Position numbers and translations under genes: made by a program. From contig JAZQUG010000001.1 of assembly GCA_045631225.1 (NCBI GenBank), forward strand, positions 1 to 64,000: a stretch of DNA of 64,000 bases, read 5' to 3'. The notes beneath the pieces were generated by a model, which saw nothing but the letters and a program-made list of their open reading frames with translations, did no database searches and was not told the DNA's origin. Positions 41,088 to 49,977 of the stretch are shown here, in pieces (position 1 is the stretch's first letter; each line of letters begins with the position of its first letter). The stretch is from Fimenecus sp045631225. Its GTDB lineage: Bacteria > Bacillota > Clostridia > Oscillospirales > Acutalibacteraceae.

Positions 41088-41777
41088 ATGATTAAAACAT
41101 TACTTTGGGATGTTGATGGTACTTTATTGGACTTCGGTAAAGCAGAGGAATATGGCATCAGAAAATGCTTTGAGATTTTCTCTTTAGGTGAATGTACGGA
41201 TGAGATGTTATCACGCTATTCAGTAATTAACAGAAAATATTGGGAGATGCTTGAGCGTGGAGAACTTACGAAACCACAGGTGCTTCGTGGCAGGTTTGAA
41301 GAGTTCTTTGAAACAGAAGGCATAAAGTTCGATAAAATTGACGACTTCAACCTTGAATATCAATACCGACTTGGTGATAAAGTTTTTTTCTGTGACAACG
41401 CTCTTGAAACTGTGCAATTTCTTAAAGGTAAAATTAAGCAATATGCAGTTACAAACGGCACATTTGTAGCTCAGGACAGAAAACTTAAACAGTCGGGACT
41501 CGACAAGATTTTTGACGGAGTATTTATTTCAGATAAAATCGGTTTTGAAAAACCATCAATTGAGTTTTTTGATGCAGTTCAGGATGAAATCGGCAATTTC
41601 AATCATGATGAAGTAATGATTATCGGTGATTCACTTACAAGTGATATCAAGGGCGGTAACAATGCGGATATTCTTTGTTGTTGGTACAATTCTCATGGTG
41701 CGGAAAATAAAGATAATCTGAGAATTGACTATGAAATCAAAGATATTGCTCAGGTGCTCGAGATAATTAAAAAATAA
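41088..41777 (+). CDS. HAD-family hydrolase (YjjG-like nucleotidase)
   Basis: A 229-aa haloacid-dehalogenase-type phosphatase. Motif I is LLWDVDGTLLDF, motif II AVTNGT, motif III Lys in GFEKPS, and motif IV IIGDSLTSDIKGG. The helical cap and length fit the YjjG subfamily of non-canonical pyrimidine nucleotidases; the substrate is inferred. The start is ATG 41088, one base after the mntP stop, with AGGTGG upstream; a GTG 9 nt earlier is in frame. Confidence 0.88.
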   Translation: MIKTLLWDVDGTLLDFGKAEEYGIRKCFEIFSLGECTDEMLSRYSVINRKYWEMLERGELTKPQVLRGRFEEFFETEGIKFDKIDDFNLEYQYRLGDKVFFCDNALETVQFLKGKIKQYAVTNGTFVAQDRKLKQSGLDKIFDGVFISDKIGFEKPSIEFFDAVQDEIGNFNHDEVMIIGDSLTSDIKGGNNADILCCWYNSHGAENKDNLRIDYEIKDIAQVLEIIKK

Positions 41778-41786
41778 ATGAATTAA

Positions 41787-41819
41787 GGGATTATTGCATA
41801 AGCAGTAATCCCTTTTTTT
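41787..41819 (+). terminator. Terminator of mntP-HAD operon
   Basis: GGGATTATTGC-ATAA-GCAGTAATCCC, one wobble, followed by seven T. Confidence 0.9.
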
Positions 41820-41859
41820 GTTTATAATGTACAAAGAAAAAATAAATGATAAAACGACA

Positions 41860-41888
41860 TTGTTATTAGAAGGTATTCGTGGTATAAT
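41860..41888 (+). promoter_or_regulatory. Predicted promoter of the transporter/leucine-rich pair
   Basis: -35 TTGTTA (41860-41865), 17-bp spacer, -10 TATAAT (41883-41888). Confidence 0.7.
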
Positions 41889-41921
41889 TAGTCAATTATA
41901 TTAAGAAAGGGAGAGTGAAAA

Positions 41922-43673
41922 ATGAGTGTACTTGATAAAGTAAAAGATTTCACCACTGAAATCAAAACTCATTGGAACACACCGGCAGAAGGTAAGTACG
42001 TTCCTTATAAAGAATATAAAGACGTTGTTATCGGTGTCGGCGCAAACTACACAGGTGCAAAAACACTTGAGTATATCGGCTTTTGGTCAAGCTGTTTCCT
42101 CATTATGCACCACTATAAGTTGCCCTATCTCACATTCTCAGTTATCGGGCTTTTAAATATGCCTCTTGGTTATATTACAGCTCTTATCTGGTGGTATGTT
42201 TGTGATAACCTGGGCTTCTTACCAAAGAAACAAGAAAGAAAAGTATACCTTGTATATGGTCTTATGATGATTTTCGGCATATCAACATTGATATTCGACT
42301 ATTCAAGATTATTTGACCAGTCAAGTTCTTTTATAACAATGCTTAACAGCTTTGAGGGTATGAATGCCACGGCATGTTTTAAGACCTTTGGTACACACTT
42401 CCTGTATTCAGGTTGGGTTGGTGCTCGTAATATTTTCTGGCGTAAAAAGCTTATTCCTAAATACGGCAGATATAAGTACGGCCTTTACTGTGACGTTATT
42501 CCAAAGTGTGTAATGGTTATTCTTATTGGTTGGCTTCCTGTTTATAACATAGCTGACGTTGCTACTCGTGTATGGGTTGCAAACCTTCTCTTCGCTACAT
42601 ACAATGTATTCGGATTTGGTAATGTTCTTGAAGAATGTTCAAAGAGAATCAGTCCAAACCTTCAGGAAAGAATTCTTGTTCGTAGCTATCCTGTAAAACT
42701 TTCTCATATTTTCAACTCAATTCTTGCAATTATTCTTCCTGCAATTGTTGGTATGCTTCGTCATGAATGGGCAGATATTAACTTCTACAGATGGGTTATT
42801 CCTGTAACATTCTGCATTTCAGCAGCATTTACAATGGGTCTTGCAGGTAGAATTAAGGAAAGAATTCCACAGCCACCTATTGAAGAAAAAGTTCAGATTA
42901 AGTTCTGGGACGGTATGCTTGGTGTTCTTAAGAATAAGTATTTGCTTATTAATACAATCGTTGGTCTTATTGACTCACTTGGTAACGGTATGTTGCCATT
43001 CGCAACAATCCTTTACTTCTATACATTCCGTTTGAGTGGTCTTCCATACTCATTGTTGGTAGCACTGGTTTCATTCGCAGGTACTCCACCTGATTTGTTA
43101 TCTCCATATTTCCTTAAGAGATTCTCATATAAGCAGATTATGATTTTCTACCAGTTAAGCCGTGCAATCGGTAATGCTATTATCGCTATTGCAATGTGGA
43201 CTCTTGGTGATAACCTTGCACTTTGCGGTACAATCTGTATCGTTGTTCTCTTCTTCATGGAAATGACAAAGACAGTTCCTACAACAGCAGGTCACGATAT
43301 GGGTGTTCGTATCAGTGACTATCAGATGTACCTTTCAGGTGAACGTCTTGAAAGCTTCACAGGTATCTTCGGTTGGTTTACAGGACCTATTACATCGTTC
43401 GTTGGTCTTATCATTCCTATCTTCTTGCTCAAATACGGTTTCAACAGTAACTGGGAAATCCTTTTCTTTGACGGCTCAAGAAGAAACATCGTTGTTGTTC
43501 CGATTATCGTTGACGCAATCGGTTTCTTCCTTATGACAATTCCATATCTCTTCTGGGACTATGACAACAAGAAACAGAACCTTGTTATGGAAGTTCTTAA
43601 GCGTCGTGCAGAAGTTACTGAAAAACAGGCACAAGAAGCTGGTAAATCAACAGCCGGTAGCTATAAGGGTTAA
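41922..43673 (+). CDS. MFS/GPH-like transporter
   Basis: A 583-aa polytopic membrane protein with about 12 helices preceded by a 45-residue cytoplasmic N-terminus and followed by a charged C-terminal tail. The layout and motifs such as GLAGRIKERIPQPP in the middle loop suggest a glycoside-pentoside-hexuronide or related major-facilitator carrier. The substrate is unknown. Codon use is as biased toward aac/atc/ttc/ggt as in pckA and groEL, suggesting high expression. The ribosome binding site is AAAGGGAG. It lies 16 nt before the anchored leucine-rich protein gene, so the two are surely co-transcribed. Confidence 0.8.
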   Translation: MSVLDKVKDFTTEIKTHWNTPAEGKYVPYKEYKDVVIGVGANYTGAKTLEYIGFWSSCFLIMHHYKLPYLTFSVIGLLNMPLGYITALIWWYVCDNLGFLPKKQERKVYLVYGLMMIFGISTLIFDYSRLFDQSSSFITMLNSFEGMNATACFKTFGTHFLYSGWVGARNIFWRKKLIPKYGRYKYGLYCDVIPKCVMVILIGWLPVYNIADVATRVWVANLLFATYNVFGFGNVLEECSKRISPNLQERILVRSYPVKLSHIFNSILAIILPAIVGMLRHEWADINFYRWVIPVTFCISAAFTMGLAGRIKERIPQPPIEEKVQIKFWDGMLGVLKNKYLLINTIVGLIDSLGNGMLPFATILYFYTFRLSGLPYSLLVALVSFAGTPPDLLSPYFLKRFSYKQIMIFYQLSRAIGNAIIAIAMWTLGDNLALCGTICIVVLFFMEMTKTVPTTAGHDMGVRISDYQMYLSGERLESFTGIFGWFTGPITSFVGLIIPIFLLKYGFNSNWEILFFDGSRRNIVVVPIIVDAIGFFLMTIPYLFWDYDNKKQNLVMEVLKRRAEVTEKQAQEAGKSTAGSYKG

Positions 43674-43689
43674 TGGGAGGTGAGTTTTT

Positions 43690-44913
43690 ATGAGTAAAAA
43701 AGAAAAGAAAGTAAAGGGTACTGCTTTACAAGAAGATATTAAGCTCGACATTCCTGAGGACGAAATATGGACTTATCAGGTAGATGGTCTTGCTGCACCT
43801 CATATTAACAAGCCTTACAAATACTATAATTTGAAAAAGACAGTATTTGTAGTTGTAATTGTTATTTCTGTTTTCCTTTCAATGCTTTTCTCCGTTCTTG
43901 CATTACAGAATGAGACATTTGAATATACAGAATTGGAAAACGGATATCAGTTCTCAAAATTCAGTAACACAGGCTATCTTTATGAGCTTGAAATCGACTA
44001 TGTTTCTGATATTGAGTATATTCCTGGTAATAATGACCCTGCTACAAACTTCAAGGTTGTTAAGGATGAATCAAAGCCTATTACATCTGTAAGACAGTTT
44101 ACTCTTAACTGTGATGATAAAATCAAAACTATCACAATCGGTCCTGATGTTCTTGACATCGATGGCAAGGCATTCTATTCTTGCTGGGCATTACAGAATA
44201 TCGAGGTTGATGAAAACAACCCTAACTATTGTGACGTCGATGGCGTTCTTTACAACAAGGATAAGACAGAAGTTCTCTGTTATCCATGTGACCACGATGA
44301 ATACCTCAGACAGAAATATGGTTATGAAAGAGAGCTTTACAGAGACGAAGTTACTCCTGAATATGAAAGAGATATTCAGACTTATGTTGTGCCTTCAACA
44401 GTAACAAAGCTTGGTGAAATGTGTTTCAACTACGCAAACCTACGAGTGATTTATCTTCCGGAAGGTCTTGAAATAATTGAAACTCTTGCAGTATTCAAGC
44501 TTCATGAACGTGTTGACCAGTGGGGAACAACCCCATCACTCTCAAATATTTATACATATAAGGGCGAGGCAACAGATTCACATTTCACAACACAGGATGC
44601 ACTTGGTGAAGTTTATCTTTCACTTCCTGAAGGACTTAAATTTATTGGTTCTGACGCTTTCAGTTATAACCAGAATTTACAGTATGTTTACATTCCATCA
44701 TCTATTACACACGTTGGCCATCATGCTTTCTGGGACACTTGTTATAAAGAAGACGGTGAACTTAAGGGCGTTACAGTTGCTAACGTTGCTGTCAATGAAG
44801 ATGATTTTGCAGCATTGGAAATCGGTGATGACTGGATTCCAAAGTATGATTACTTGTTATTCAAGAAAGCAATAGATGTAAATTATTCAGCTGAAAGACA
44901 GCCAATGCCATAA
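43690..44913 (+). CDS. Membrane-anchored BspA-like leucine-rich protein
   Basis: A 407-aa protein with a 55-residue cytoplasmic N-terminus, one transmembrane helix (about 56-77) and a large outer domain. The outer domain carries irregular LRR_5 repeats, such as IKTITIGPDVLDIDGKAF and LPEGLKFIGSDAF. The interruption DVDGVLYNKDKTEVLCYP matches that in the secreted protein at 26679. Strong codon bias matches the transporter upstream, and GGGAGG precedes the start. A role as an extracytoplasmic partner or binding domain of the transporter is an inference from the operon. Confidence 0.83.
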   Translation: MSKKEKKVKGTALQEDIKLDIPEDEIWTYQVDGLAAPHINKPYKYYNLKKTVFVVVIVISVFLSMLFSVLALQNETFEYTELENGYQFSKFSNTGYLYELEIDYVSDIEYIPGNNDPATNFKVVKDESKPITSVRQFTLNCDDKIKTITIGPDVLDIDGKAFYSCWALQNIEVDENNPNYCDVDGVLYNKDKTEVLCYPCDHDEYLRQKYGYERELYRDEVTPEYERDIQTYVVPSTVTKLGEMCFNYANLRVIYLPEGLEIIETLAVFKLHERVDQWGTTPSLSNIYTYKGEATDSHFTTQDALGEVYLSLPEGLKFIGSDAFSYNQNLQYVYIPSSITHVGHHAFWDTCYKEDGELKGVTVANVAVNEDDFAALEIGDDWIPKYDYLLFKKAIDVNYSAERQPMP

Positions 44914-44920
44914 AATAATT

Positions 44921-44953
44921 AACCTCCACATCAATCGGTGTGGAGGTTTTTTT
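44921..44953. terminator. Terminator between convergent genes
   Basis: AACCTCCACA / TGTGGAGGTT stem, then seven T on the plus strand. Confidence 0.9.
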
Positions 44954-44963
44954 AATGTGTAAA

Positions 44964-46046
44964 TTATTTAATTATTGAATCAATATCCATTTCCCAGATA
45001 TCTTTGTTAATCTCTTTTGCATCAGCGTAAGTCTGTGCTCCTGATTCGAAGATAATGTAAAGCTTACCGTTGTAATAATCAAGGCCTTCCATTAAAGTTG
45101 GCATTTTAAAGCTTAATACTCTGTTCTTTTTCTTTGACACATAAAGAGTAACTTCTTTATCAAATACGTTTACTGTGTTTGTGTCCCATTCAGCATAATT
45201 TTCAAAAACATACATTTTTGAGTTGTTTCTTCTTCCGTAAGAAGTGCTGAAAATAACTTCACCATCAGTATTTATTGCCATTCCCTGAACCTTGTCAGGA
45301 ACAGAAAGAATAACATCAGGAACAAGCTTTTCCTTTGCTGAATAATCAACTTCAACAGGTAAATCATAACCACAGGACCAAGCATGATTTGAACCATAGT
45401 GATGTGAATCGTTTACTTTGTTATCACTGTTGTAAAATTCAGTAACCCAAAGTTTGTCATCATCACAATAAAGTACAGAACCCTTTACAGGAACAGAAAA
45501 ATATCCGTCATAACTCACTTCAGAACCACTTTCAACTTTGAACATATCAAGTGTAAAGTGATAAATTTTACCATTTGTAGTTTCACTTCCGCCTGATGAA
45601 ATCCATAAGTCATTTCCGTTACAAGCAATTCCACCTGCGTGACCTGTATAATCATCAATTATAAACATTTTACTTTCGTTAGTATCAGGGTTTATAAAAT
45701 AAATTCTTGAAAATTGCTCATTTCCATCACTATCTTCAGGCATATAACCACTTATTGCAAACACACCCATGCTTTCAACAAAGCAAAGTCCTTGCGGAAT
45801 AAAGCCATCGTCAAGTCCGGGAACTTCACAAGGATATTCTGTATAGTTTTCATAGTCAATACGTTTATCACCATCAAGGAAACCAATGAAAGTGTCAAAT
45901 GCATTTTTTACAATATAAAAAAGATTAACAAATCCGTCAGTAATAGAATGAGTAGTAACAAAATTATCACTGATTGCAGATGAAGATAAAGGGATTGCAG
46001 TAAAAATTAAAACAACTGCAAGAAAAATACTTAAAAATCTTTTCAT
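44964..46046 (-). CDS. Secreted beta-propeller-like protein of unknown function
   Basis: A 360-aa exported protein with signal peptide MKRFLSIFLAVVLIFTAIPL (cleavage after SSA). After an amphipathic segment (FVNLFYIVKNAFDTFIGF), the body shows repeated strand-rich units, such as GFIPQGLCFVE, GHAGGIACNGNDLWISSGG and KVQGMAINTDGEVIFSTSYG. These recall NHL/SMP-30-type propellers. No catalytic residue could be assigned. The start at 46046 has AAAGGAATG upstream; a 19-codon extension in frame overlaps the promoter. Monocistronic. Confidence 0.78.
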   Translation of the reverse strand: MKRFLSIFLAVVLIFTAIPLSSSAISDNFVTTHSITDGFVNLFYIVKNAFDTFIGFLDGDKRIDYENYTEYPCEVPGLDDGFIPQGLCFVESMGVFAISGYMPEDSDGNEQFSRIYFINPDTNESKMFIIDDYTGHAGGIACNGNDLWISSGGSETTNGKIYHFTLDMFKVESGSEVSYDGYFSVPVKGSVLYCDDDKLWVTEFYNSDNKVNDSHHYGSNHAWSCGYDLPVEVDYSAKEKLVPDVILSVPDKVQGMAINTDGEVIFSTSYGRRNNSKMYVFENYAEWDTNTVNVFDKEVTLYVSKKKNRVLSFKMPTLMEGLDYYNGKLYIIFESGAQTYADAKEINKDIWEMDIDSIIK

Positions 46047-46084
46047 AAAATCATTCCTTTGTATTATTTTATCTGAATATTTGC

Positions 46085-46113
46085 ATAATAACACAAAAAC
46101 CATAGTATTTCAA
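46085..46113 (-). promoter_or_regulatory. Predicted promoter of the secreted propeller-like gene
   Basis: Minus strand: -35 TTGAAA (46113-46108), 17-bp spacer, -10 TATTAT (46090-46085), divergent from the GH13 promoter. Confidence 0.6.
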
Positions 46114-46125
46114 CATTTTCCAATA

Positions 46126-46154
46126 TTGAATTTTTTAAGGTTGTATAGTATAAT
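46126..46154 (+). promoter_or_regulatory. Predicted promoter of the GH13 gene
   Basis: -35 TTGAAT (46126-46131), 17-bp spacer, -10 TATAAT (46149-46154). Confidence 0.75.
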
Positions 46155-46194
46155 AATTAAGTTATATTCATTTAAGTTGAAAGGAAAGATTTCA

Positions 46195-48081
46195 ATGAAA
46201 ATTACTCCTACAAGTACTCTGAAAGATGTATTGAACACTCCTGTAGGCAACGATCTTATTGAAATGATTGCATATCATACGGGTATTCCAAATGCCGTTA
46301 TCCACAACCCATTGGTTGGCAAAATGAAGCTTACAGCTATTCCAAAGCTTCTTGGTGATAAATTCCCAATAGAAACAGTTGAGCATCTTTGCAACCTTTT
46401 AAGCTATACACCTGAAAAAGTTGTCACAAAAAACGAAGTTGACCCAAAATGGTGGAAAGAATCAGTTATTTATCAGATTTATCCTCGTTCATTTATGGAC
46501 TCAAATGGTGATGGTATCGGTGATTTACAGGGTATTATCTCAAAACTCGATTACCTTAAGGACTTGGGTGTTGATGTGCTCTGGCTCAGCCCTATTTACG
46601 ACTCACCAAATGACGATATGGGTTACGATATCCGTGATTATCGCAAAATTATGACTGAATTCGGCACAATGGACGATTTTGACCAGATGCTGGAAGAAAT
46701 CCATAAGCGTGGAATGAAGCTTGTTATGGACCTTGTTGTGAACCATACATCAGACGAACATGAATGGTTCCAGAAAGCTCTTGCAGGTGATGAAAAGTAT
46801 AAAGATTATTACATATTCAGAAAAGGTAAGGGTGAGGGAATTCCACCAAATAACTGGACATCAGTTTTCTCAGGTTCAGCGTGGAATTATTATCCTGAAC
46901 TTGACGAATGGGCAATGCATATCTTCTCATCAAAGCAGATGGATTTGAACTGGGAAAATCCTGATATGAGAAAAGAAATTGCTGAAATGGTTTGCTGGTG
47001 GCTCGAGAAGGGCGTTGATGGTTTCAGAATGGACGTTATCAACCTTATTTCAAAGGTAGAAGGACTTCCTGATGGTAACCCACTTGTTGGTGAGTTCATC
47101 GGATATGGTGGTGAACATTATTTCTGGGGACCAAGACTTCATGAGTATCTCCACGAACTTAATGAAAACTCATTCAAGAAATTCCATGAATCATTCTGTG
47201 TTGGTGAAACAGGTGGTATCGGTGTTGAAATGGCAAAGTATCTTGTTGATGATTCCCGTGAAGAAATCAGAGAAACTTTCCTTTTTGACCAGCTTGAACC
47301 TCGTGGAAAGCAGAGATGGGATGACTATAAATATGATCTTAAGTATTTAAAGGAAATGTTTACAAAGTATCAGCTTTCTCTCTATGGCTCATCATGGCCA
47401 ACACTTGTTATTGAAAATCACGATAATCCTCGAATGACTTCAAAGGTAAATCCTGACCCTAAGTTCAGAAAACCACTTTCAAAGCTAATCGGTGCAATGC
47501 TTCTTACAGGTCGTGCAACACCATATATCTTCCAGGGTGAAGAACTTGGTATGATGAACTGTGCATTCAACGATATGAGCGAACTTCGTGACGTTGAATC
47601 AATTAATAAGTATGCTGAAATGATTGAAAAGGGTAGTACACCTGAAGATGCCTGGAAAGTAATTATGGCTGGTAGCCGTGACCATTCAAGAACTCCTATT
47701 TGTTGGGACGACAGCGAAAATGCAGGCTTCACAACTGGTACACCTTGGATTCGTGTAAATGGCGACTATAAAGAGTGTAATGCAAAAGCACAGATTGAGG
47801 ATAAGACAAGTCCGTTCAATTACTACAAAGCACTTATGACACTCCGTAAGGAAAATAAGGCAACACTTGTTTACGGTGACTTTAAGCCACTTAAGACAAA
47901 TGATAAAACATTCTGTCTTTACAGAGAAAGTGCAGAAGGTAAGTTCTATATTGAAATGAACCTTACAGAAGAGATTGTTAAACGCCCAAGAAATGCAGAA
48001 GGCGAATGTGTTCTTTCAAACTATCCTGTAACAGCAGATAAACTCCGTGCATACGAAGTAAACATCTACAAAGTGAAATAA
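46195..48081 (+). CDS. GH13 alpha-glucosidase with extra N-terminal domain
   Basis: A 628-aa cytoplasmic glycoside hydrolase of family 13 (oligo-1,6-glucosidase / alpha-glucosidase type). The GH13 barrel starts at about residue 85 with WWKESVIYQIYPRSF. Conserved regions in order are MDLVVNHTSD, GFRMDVIN (nucleophile Asp), CVGETGG (acid/base Glu) and IENHDNPR (transition-state Asp). Before the barrel lies an additional helical stretch of about 80 residues (MKITPTSTLKDVLNTPVG onward) not needed for catalysis; its role is unknown. The start at 46195 has AAAGGAAAG upstream; the longer in-frame form includes the promoter. It degrades imported malto- or isomalto-oligosaccharides; exact linkage is not assignable. 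Confidence 0.93.
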   Translation: MKITPTSTLKDVLNTPVGNDLIEMIAYHTGIPNAVIHNPLVGKMKLTAIPKLLGDKFPIETVEHLCNLLSYTPEKVVTKNEVDPKWWKESVIYQIYPRSFMDSNGDGIGDLQGIISKLDYLKDLGVDVLWLSPIYDSPNDDMGYDIRDYRKIMTEFGTMDDFDQMLEEIHKRGMKLVMDLVVNHTSDEHEWFQKALAGDEKYKDYYIFRKGKGEGIPPNNWTSVFSGSAWNYYPELDEWAMHIFSSKQMDLNWENPDMRKEIAEMVCWWLEKGVDGFRMDVINLISKVEGLPDGNPLVGEFIGYGGEHYFWGPRLHEYLHELNENSFKKFHESFCVGETGGIGVEMAKYLVDDSREEIRETFLFDQLEPRGKQRWDDYKYDLKYLKEMFTKYQLSLYGSSWPTLVIENHDNPRMTSKVNPDPKFRKPLSKLIGAMLLTGRATPYIFQGEELGMMNCAFNDMSELRDVESINKYAEMIEKGSTPEDAWKVIMAGSRDHSRTPICWDDSENAGFTTGTPWIRVNGDYKECNAKAQIEDKTSPFNYYKALMTLRKENKATLVYGDFKPLKTNDKTFCLYRESAEGKFYIEMNLTEEIVKRPRNAEGECVLSNYPVTADKLRAYEVNIYKVK

Positions 48082-48100
48082 AGAATGTTTTTGTAATTTC

Positions 48101-48151
48101 GGCTCCCCTGAAAGGGGAGCTGTCATTTTGAAAAAATAACTGAGGAGTTTC
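48101..48151. repeat. Dispersed intergenic palindromic repeat, copy 2
   Basis: GGCTCCCCTGAAAGGGGAGC is identical to the hairpin at 22370, followed by a degraded second arm and CTGAGGAG. It lies after the GH13 gene, where it may also end the transcript. Confidence 0.7.
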
Positions 48152-48191
48152 TGTATTATCATTTAATATCAAAATTATTTCAATTCTCATA

Positions 48192-48220
48192 TTGACAATT
48201 CTTAAATCATAATATATAAT
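48192..48220 (+). promoter_or_regulatory. Consensus promoter of tRNA-Leu
   Basis: Perfect -35 TTGACA (48192-48197), 17-bp spacer, perfect -10 TATAAT (48215-48220). Confidence 0.9.
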
Positions 48221-48242
48221 AATAAGGCTGTTAAAACAGTAT

Positions 48243-48329
48243 GCTGGTGTGGCGAAATCGGCAGACGCAAGGGACTTAAAATCCCTCGGTAGCAATACCG
48301 TACCGGTTCAAGTCCGGTCACCAGCACCA
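48243..48329 (+). tRNA. tRNA-Leu (anticodon UAA)
   Basis: An 87-nt tRNA with encoded CCA. The acceptor arms are GCTGGTG and CACCAGC with discriminator A. The anticodon stem AGGGA/TCCCT encloses CTTAAAA, placing TAA at 48277-48279. A long variable arm (CGGTAGCAATACCG) shows it is class II, and GGTTCAAGTCC forms the T arm. It decodes UUA/UUG leucine codons. Confidence 0.98.
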
Positions 48330-48367
48330 AAAGCTCAAATCTTTAGGGATTTGGGCTTTTATTTTTT
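48330..48367 (+). terminator. Terminator of tRNA-Leu
   Basis: AAAGCTCAAATC pairs with GATTTGGGCTTT, followed by TATTTTTT. Confidence 0.88.
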
Positions 48368-48465
48368 CACTATTAACTATTCACTCTTCACTAAAAAAGT
48401 AAATTTCTTATGAACGCTCGCACCAAAAAGAGAAATCACAATTGTGGTTTCTCTTTTTTATAAAT
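48368..48465 (+). other. Post-tRNA spacer with second terminator-like hairpin and CGCACCA fragment
   Basis: AAAAAGAGAAATCACAA pairs with TTGTGGTTTCTCTTTTT (48425-48459). Just before it, GCTCGCACCA looks like the 3' end of a tRNA. A decayed second tRNA is possible but no body is recognisable. No coding frame is seen. Confidence 0.35.
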
Positions 48466-48530
48466 TTTTTTAAATGTCATTTCCACCAAAAAATATTTAT
48501 AAATTACCATTTAAACTGTCATTTTTAATC

Positions 48531-48559
48531 TTGAATTTCATTAGTCCAAGTGCTAAAAT
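48531..48559 (+). promoter_or_regulatory. Predicted promoter of the antiporter gene
   Basis: -35 TTGAAT (48531-48536), 17-bp spacer, -10 TAAAAT (48554-48559). Confidence 0.6.
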
Positions 48560-48597
48560 GTTAAGCGTTTTAATATGTATATTCAGAGGCGAATTTT

Positions 48598-49872
48598 ATG
48601 GAAACTTTACTTTGTTTGTCAATTGCACTTTTTGCCGGACTTATGCTTTCTCGTGTGGCAAAAATCTTTAAACTTCCTGCTGTTACAGCATATTTGATAG
48701 CAGGTATCCTTGTTGGTCCTTATTTCCTTGGTTCATTCGGACTTGATGGATTCGGGTTTACAAGTATGGAGAATATTGATGCTTACGACATTATTCCTGA
48801 TGTTGCACTTGGATTCATCGCATTTTCAATCGGTAATGAATTCAGACTTTCACAGCTTAAGCAAATCGGTAAACAGGCTACTGTTATCGGTATTTTTCAG
48901 GCCTTGGCAACATGCTTGATTGTTGACGTTGCATTGCTTGCAGTGCATTTTATTGCACCTGATAAACTTTCATTACCGGCAGCTATTGTTCTTGGTGCTG
49001 TTGCAACAGCAACTGCTCCTGCTGCAACACTTATGGTTGTAAAACAGTATAAGGCAAAAGGTCCTCTTACAAGTTTGCTTCTTCCTATCGTTGCTCTTGA
49101 CGATGCTGTTGGCTTGATGGTGTTTGCAGTTTCATTTGGTATTGCTAAAGCGCTTATCGTGGGTAGTGTGGACATAGTTTCAATTATCGTTGAACCGCTT
49201 CTTGAAGTAGTTCTTTCACTTTTACTTGGTGCAGTTATGGGATACTTATTCACATTCTGCGAAAAGTTCTTCCATTCAAGGTCAAAACGACTTGCAATGT
49301 CAGTAACATTTGTGTTCCTTACAGTTTCATTGTCAATGCTTAAGTTTGAGATTGGTGGAGTTCATGTTGCGTTTTCATCATTATTATCTTGTATGATGCT
49401 CGGAACTGTATTCTGTAACATCTGTGATTTCTCAGAAGAACTTATGGATAGAGTTGACAGATGGACAGCACCATTGTTAATCTTGTTCTTTGTAATAAGT
49501 GGTGCAGAGCTCGAGTTATCAACATTTAAAGATATTGGTATTGTAATTATCGGTCTTGTTTACATAGTGTTCAGATGTATCGGTAAGTATTTCGGTGCAT
49601 CAATCAGTTCGAAAGCAACAAAATGTGATAAGAATATTGTTAAATATCTTGGTATCACTCTTTTCCCACAAGCCGGTGTTGCTCTTGGTATGGCAATCAA
49701 AGCTCATGAATTGGGAACTGAGGGTGCTATCGTTGCAAATATCACTCTCTTTGCAGTGCTCATTTATGAGATTATTGGTCCATTCCTTACTAAGGTATCA
49801 TTGCTTAAAGCAGGTGAAATCAATCCTGAAGAAAAGGTTAGTGCAAGAGATACAGCAAAAGCAAAAGAATAA
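48598..49872 (+). CDS. Cation/proton antiporter (CPA2/NhaP-KefB-like)
   Basis: A 424-aa membrane protein with about 12 helices of the sodium/hydrogen exchanger family. The KLPAVTAYLIAGILVGP opening is typical. ATATAPAATLMVV and LPIVALDDAVGLMVFA carry the conserved residues, with the Asp-Asp pair acting as proton/cation site. No TrkA-N or USP domain is attached. Likely pH or Na/K homeostasis; the ion is not assignable. The ribosome binding site GAGGCG is modest. Single gene with promoter and terminator. Confidence 0.9.
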   Translation: METLLCLSIALFAGLMLSRVAKIFKLPAVTAYLIAGILVGPYFLGSFGLDGFGFTSMENIDAYDIIPDVALGFIAFSIGNEFRLSQLKQIGKQATVIGIFQALATCLIVDVALLAVHFIAPDKLSLPAAIVLGAVATATAPAATLMVVKQYKAKGPLTSLLLPIVALDDAVGLMVFAVSFGIAKALIVGSVDIVSIIVEPLLEVVLSLLLGAVMGYLFTFCEKFFHSRSKRLAMSVTFVFLTVSLSMLKFEIGGVHVAFSSLLSCMMLGTVFCNICDFSEELMDRVDRWTAPLLILFFVISGAELELSTFKDIGIVIIGLVYIVFRCIGKYFGASISSKATKCDKNIVKYLGITLFPQAGVALGMAIKAHELGTEGAIVANITLFAVLIYEIIGPFLTKVSLLKAGEINPEEKVSARDTAKAKE

Positions 49873-49882
49873 TAAGATAATT

Positions 49883-49916
49883 AAAACCAAAGATGTAATA
49901 TCTTTGGTTTTTTTGT
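49883..49916 (+). terminator. Terminator of the antiporter gene
   Basis: AAAACCAAAGAT-GTAAT-ATCTTTGGTTTT followed by more T. Confidence 0.9.
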
Positions 49917-49944
49917 TGCTAAATTTTCCATTGTATGATAAAAT
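49916..49944 (+). promoter_or_regulatory. Predicted promoter of the GH2-GNAT-GH95 operon
   Basis: -35 TTGCTA (49916-49921), 17-bp spacer ending ATGA, -10 TAAAAT (49939-49944). Confidence 0.6.
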
Positions 49945-49977
49945 TATTTTATCTATATATAAGACGGAGGTCTTTTC

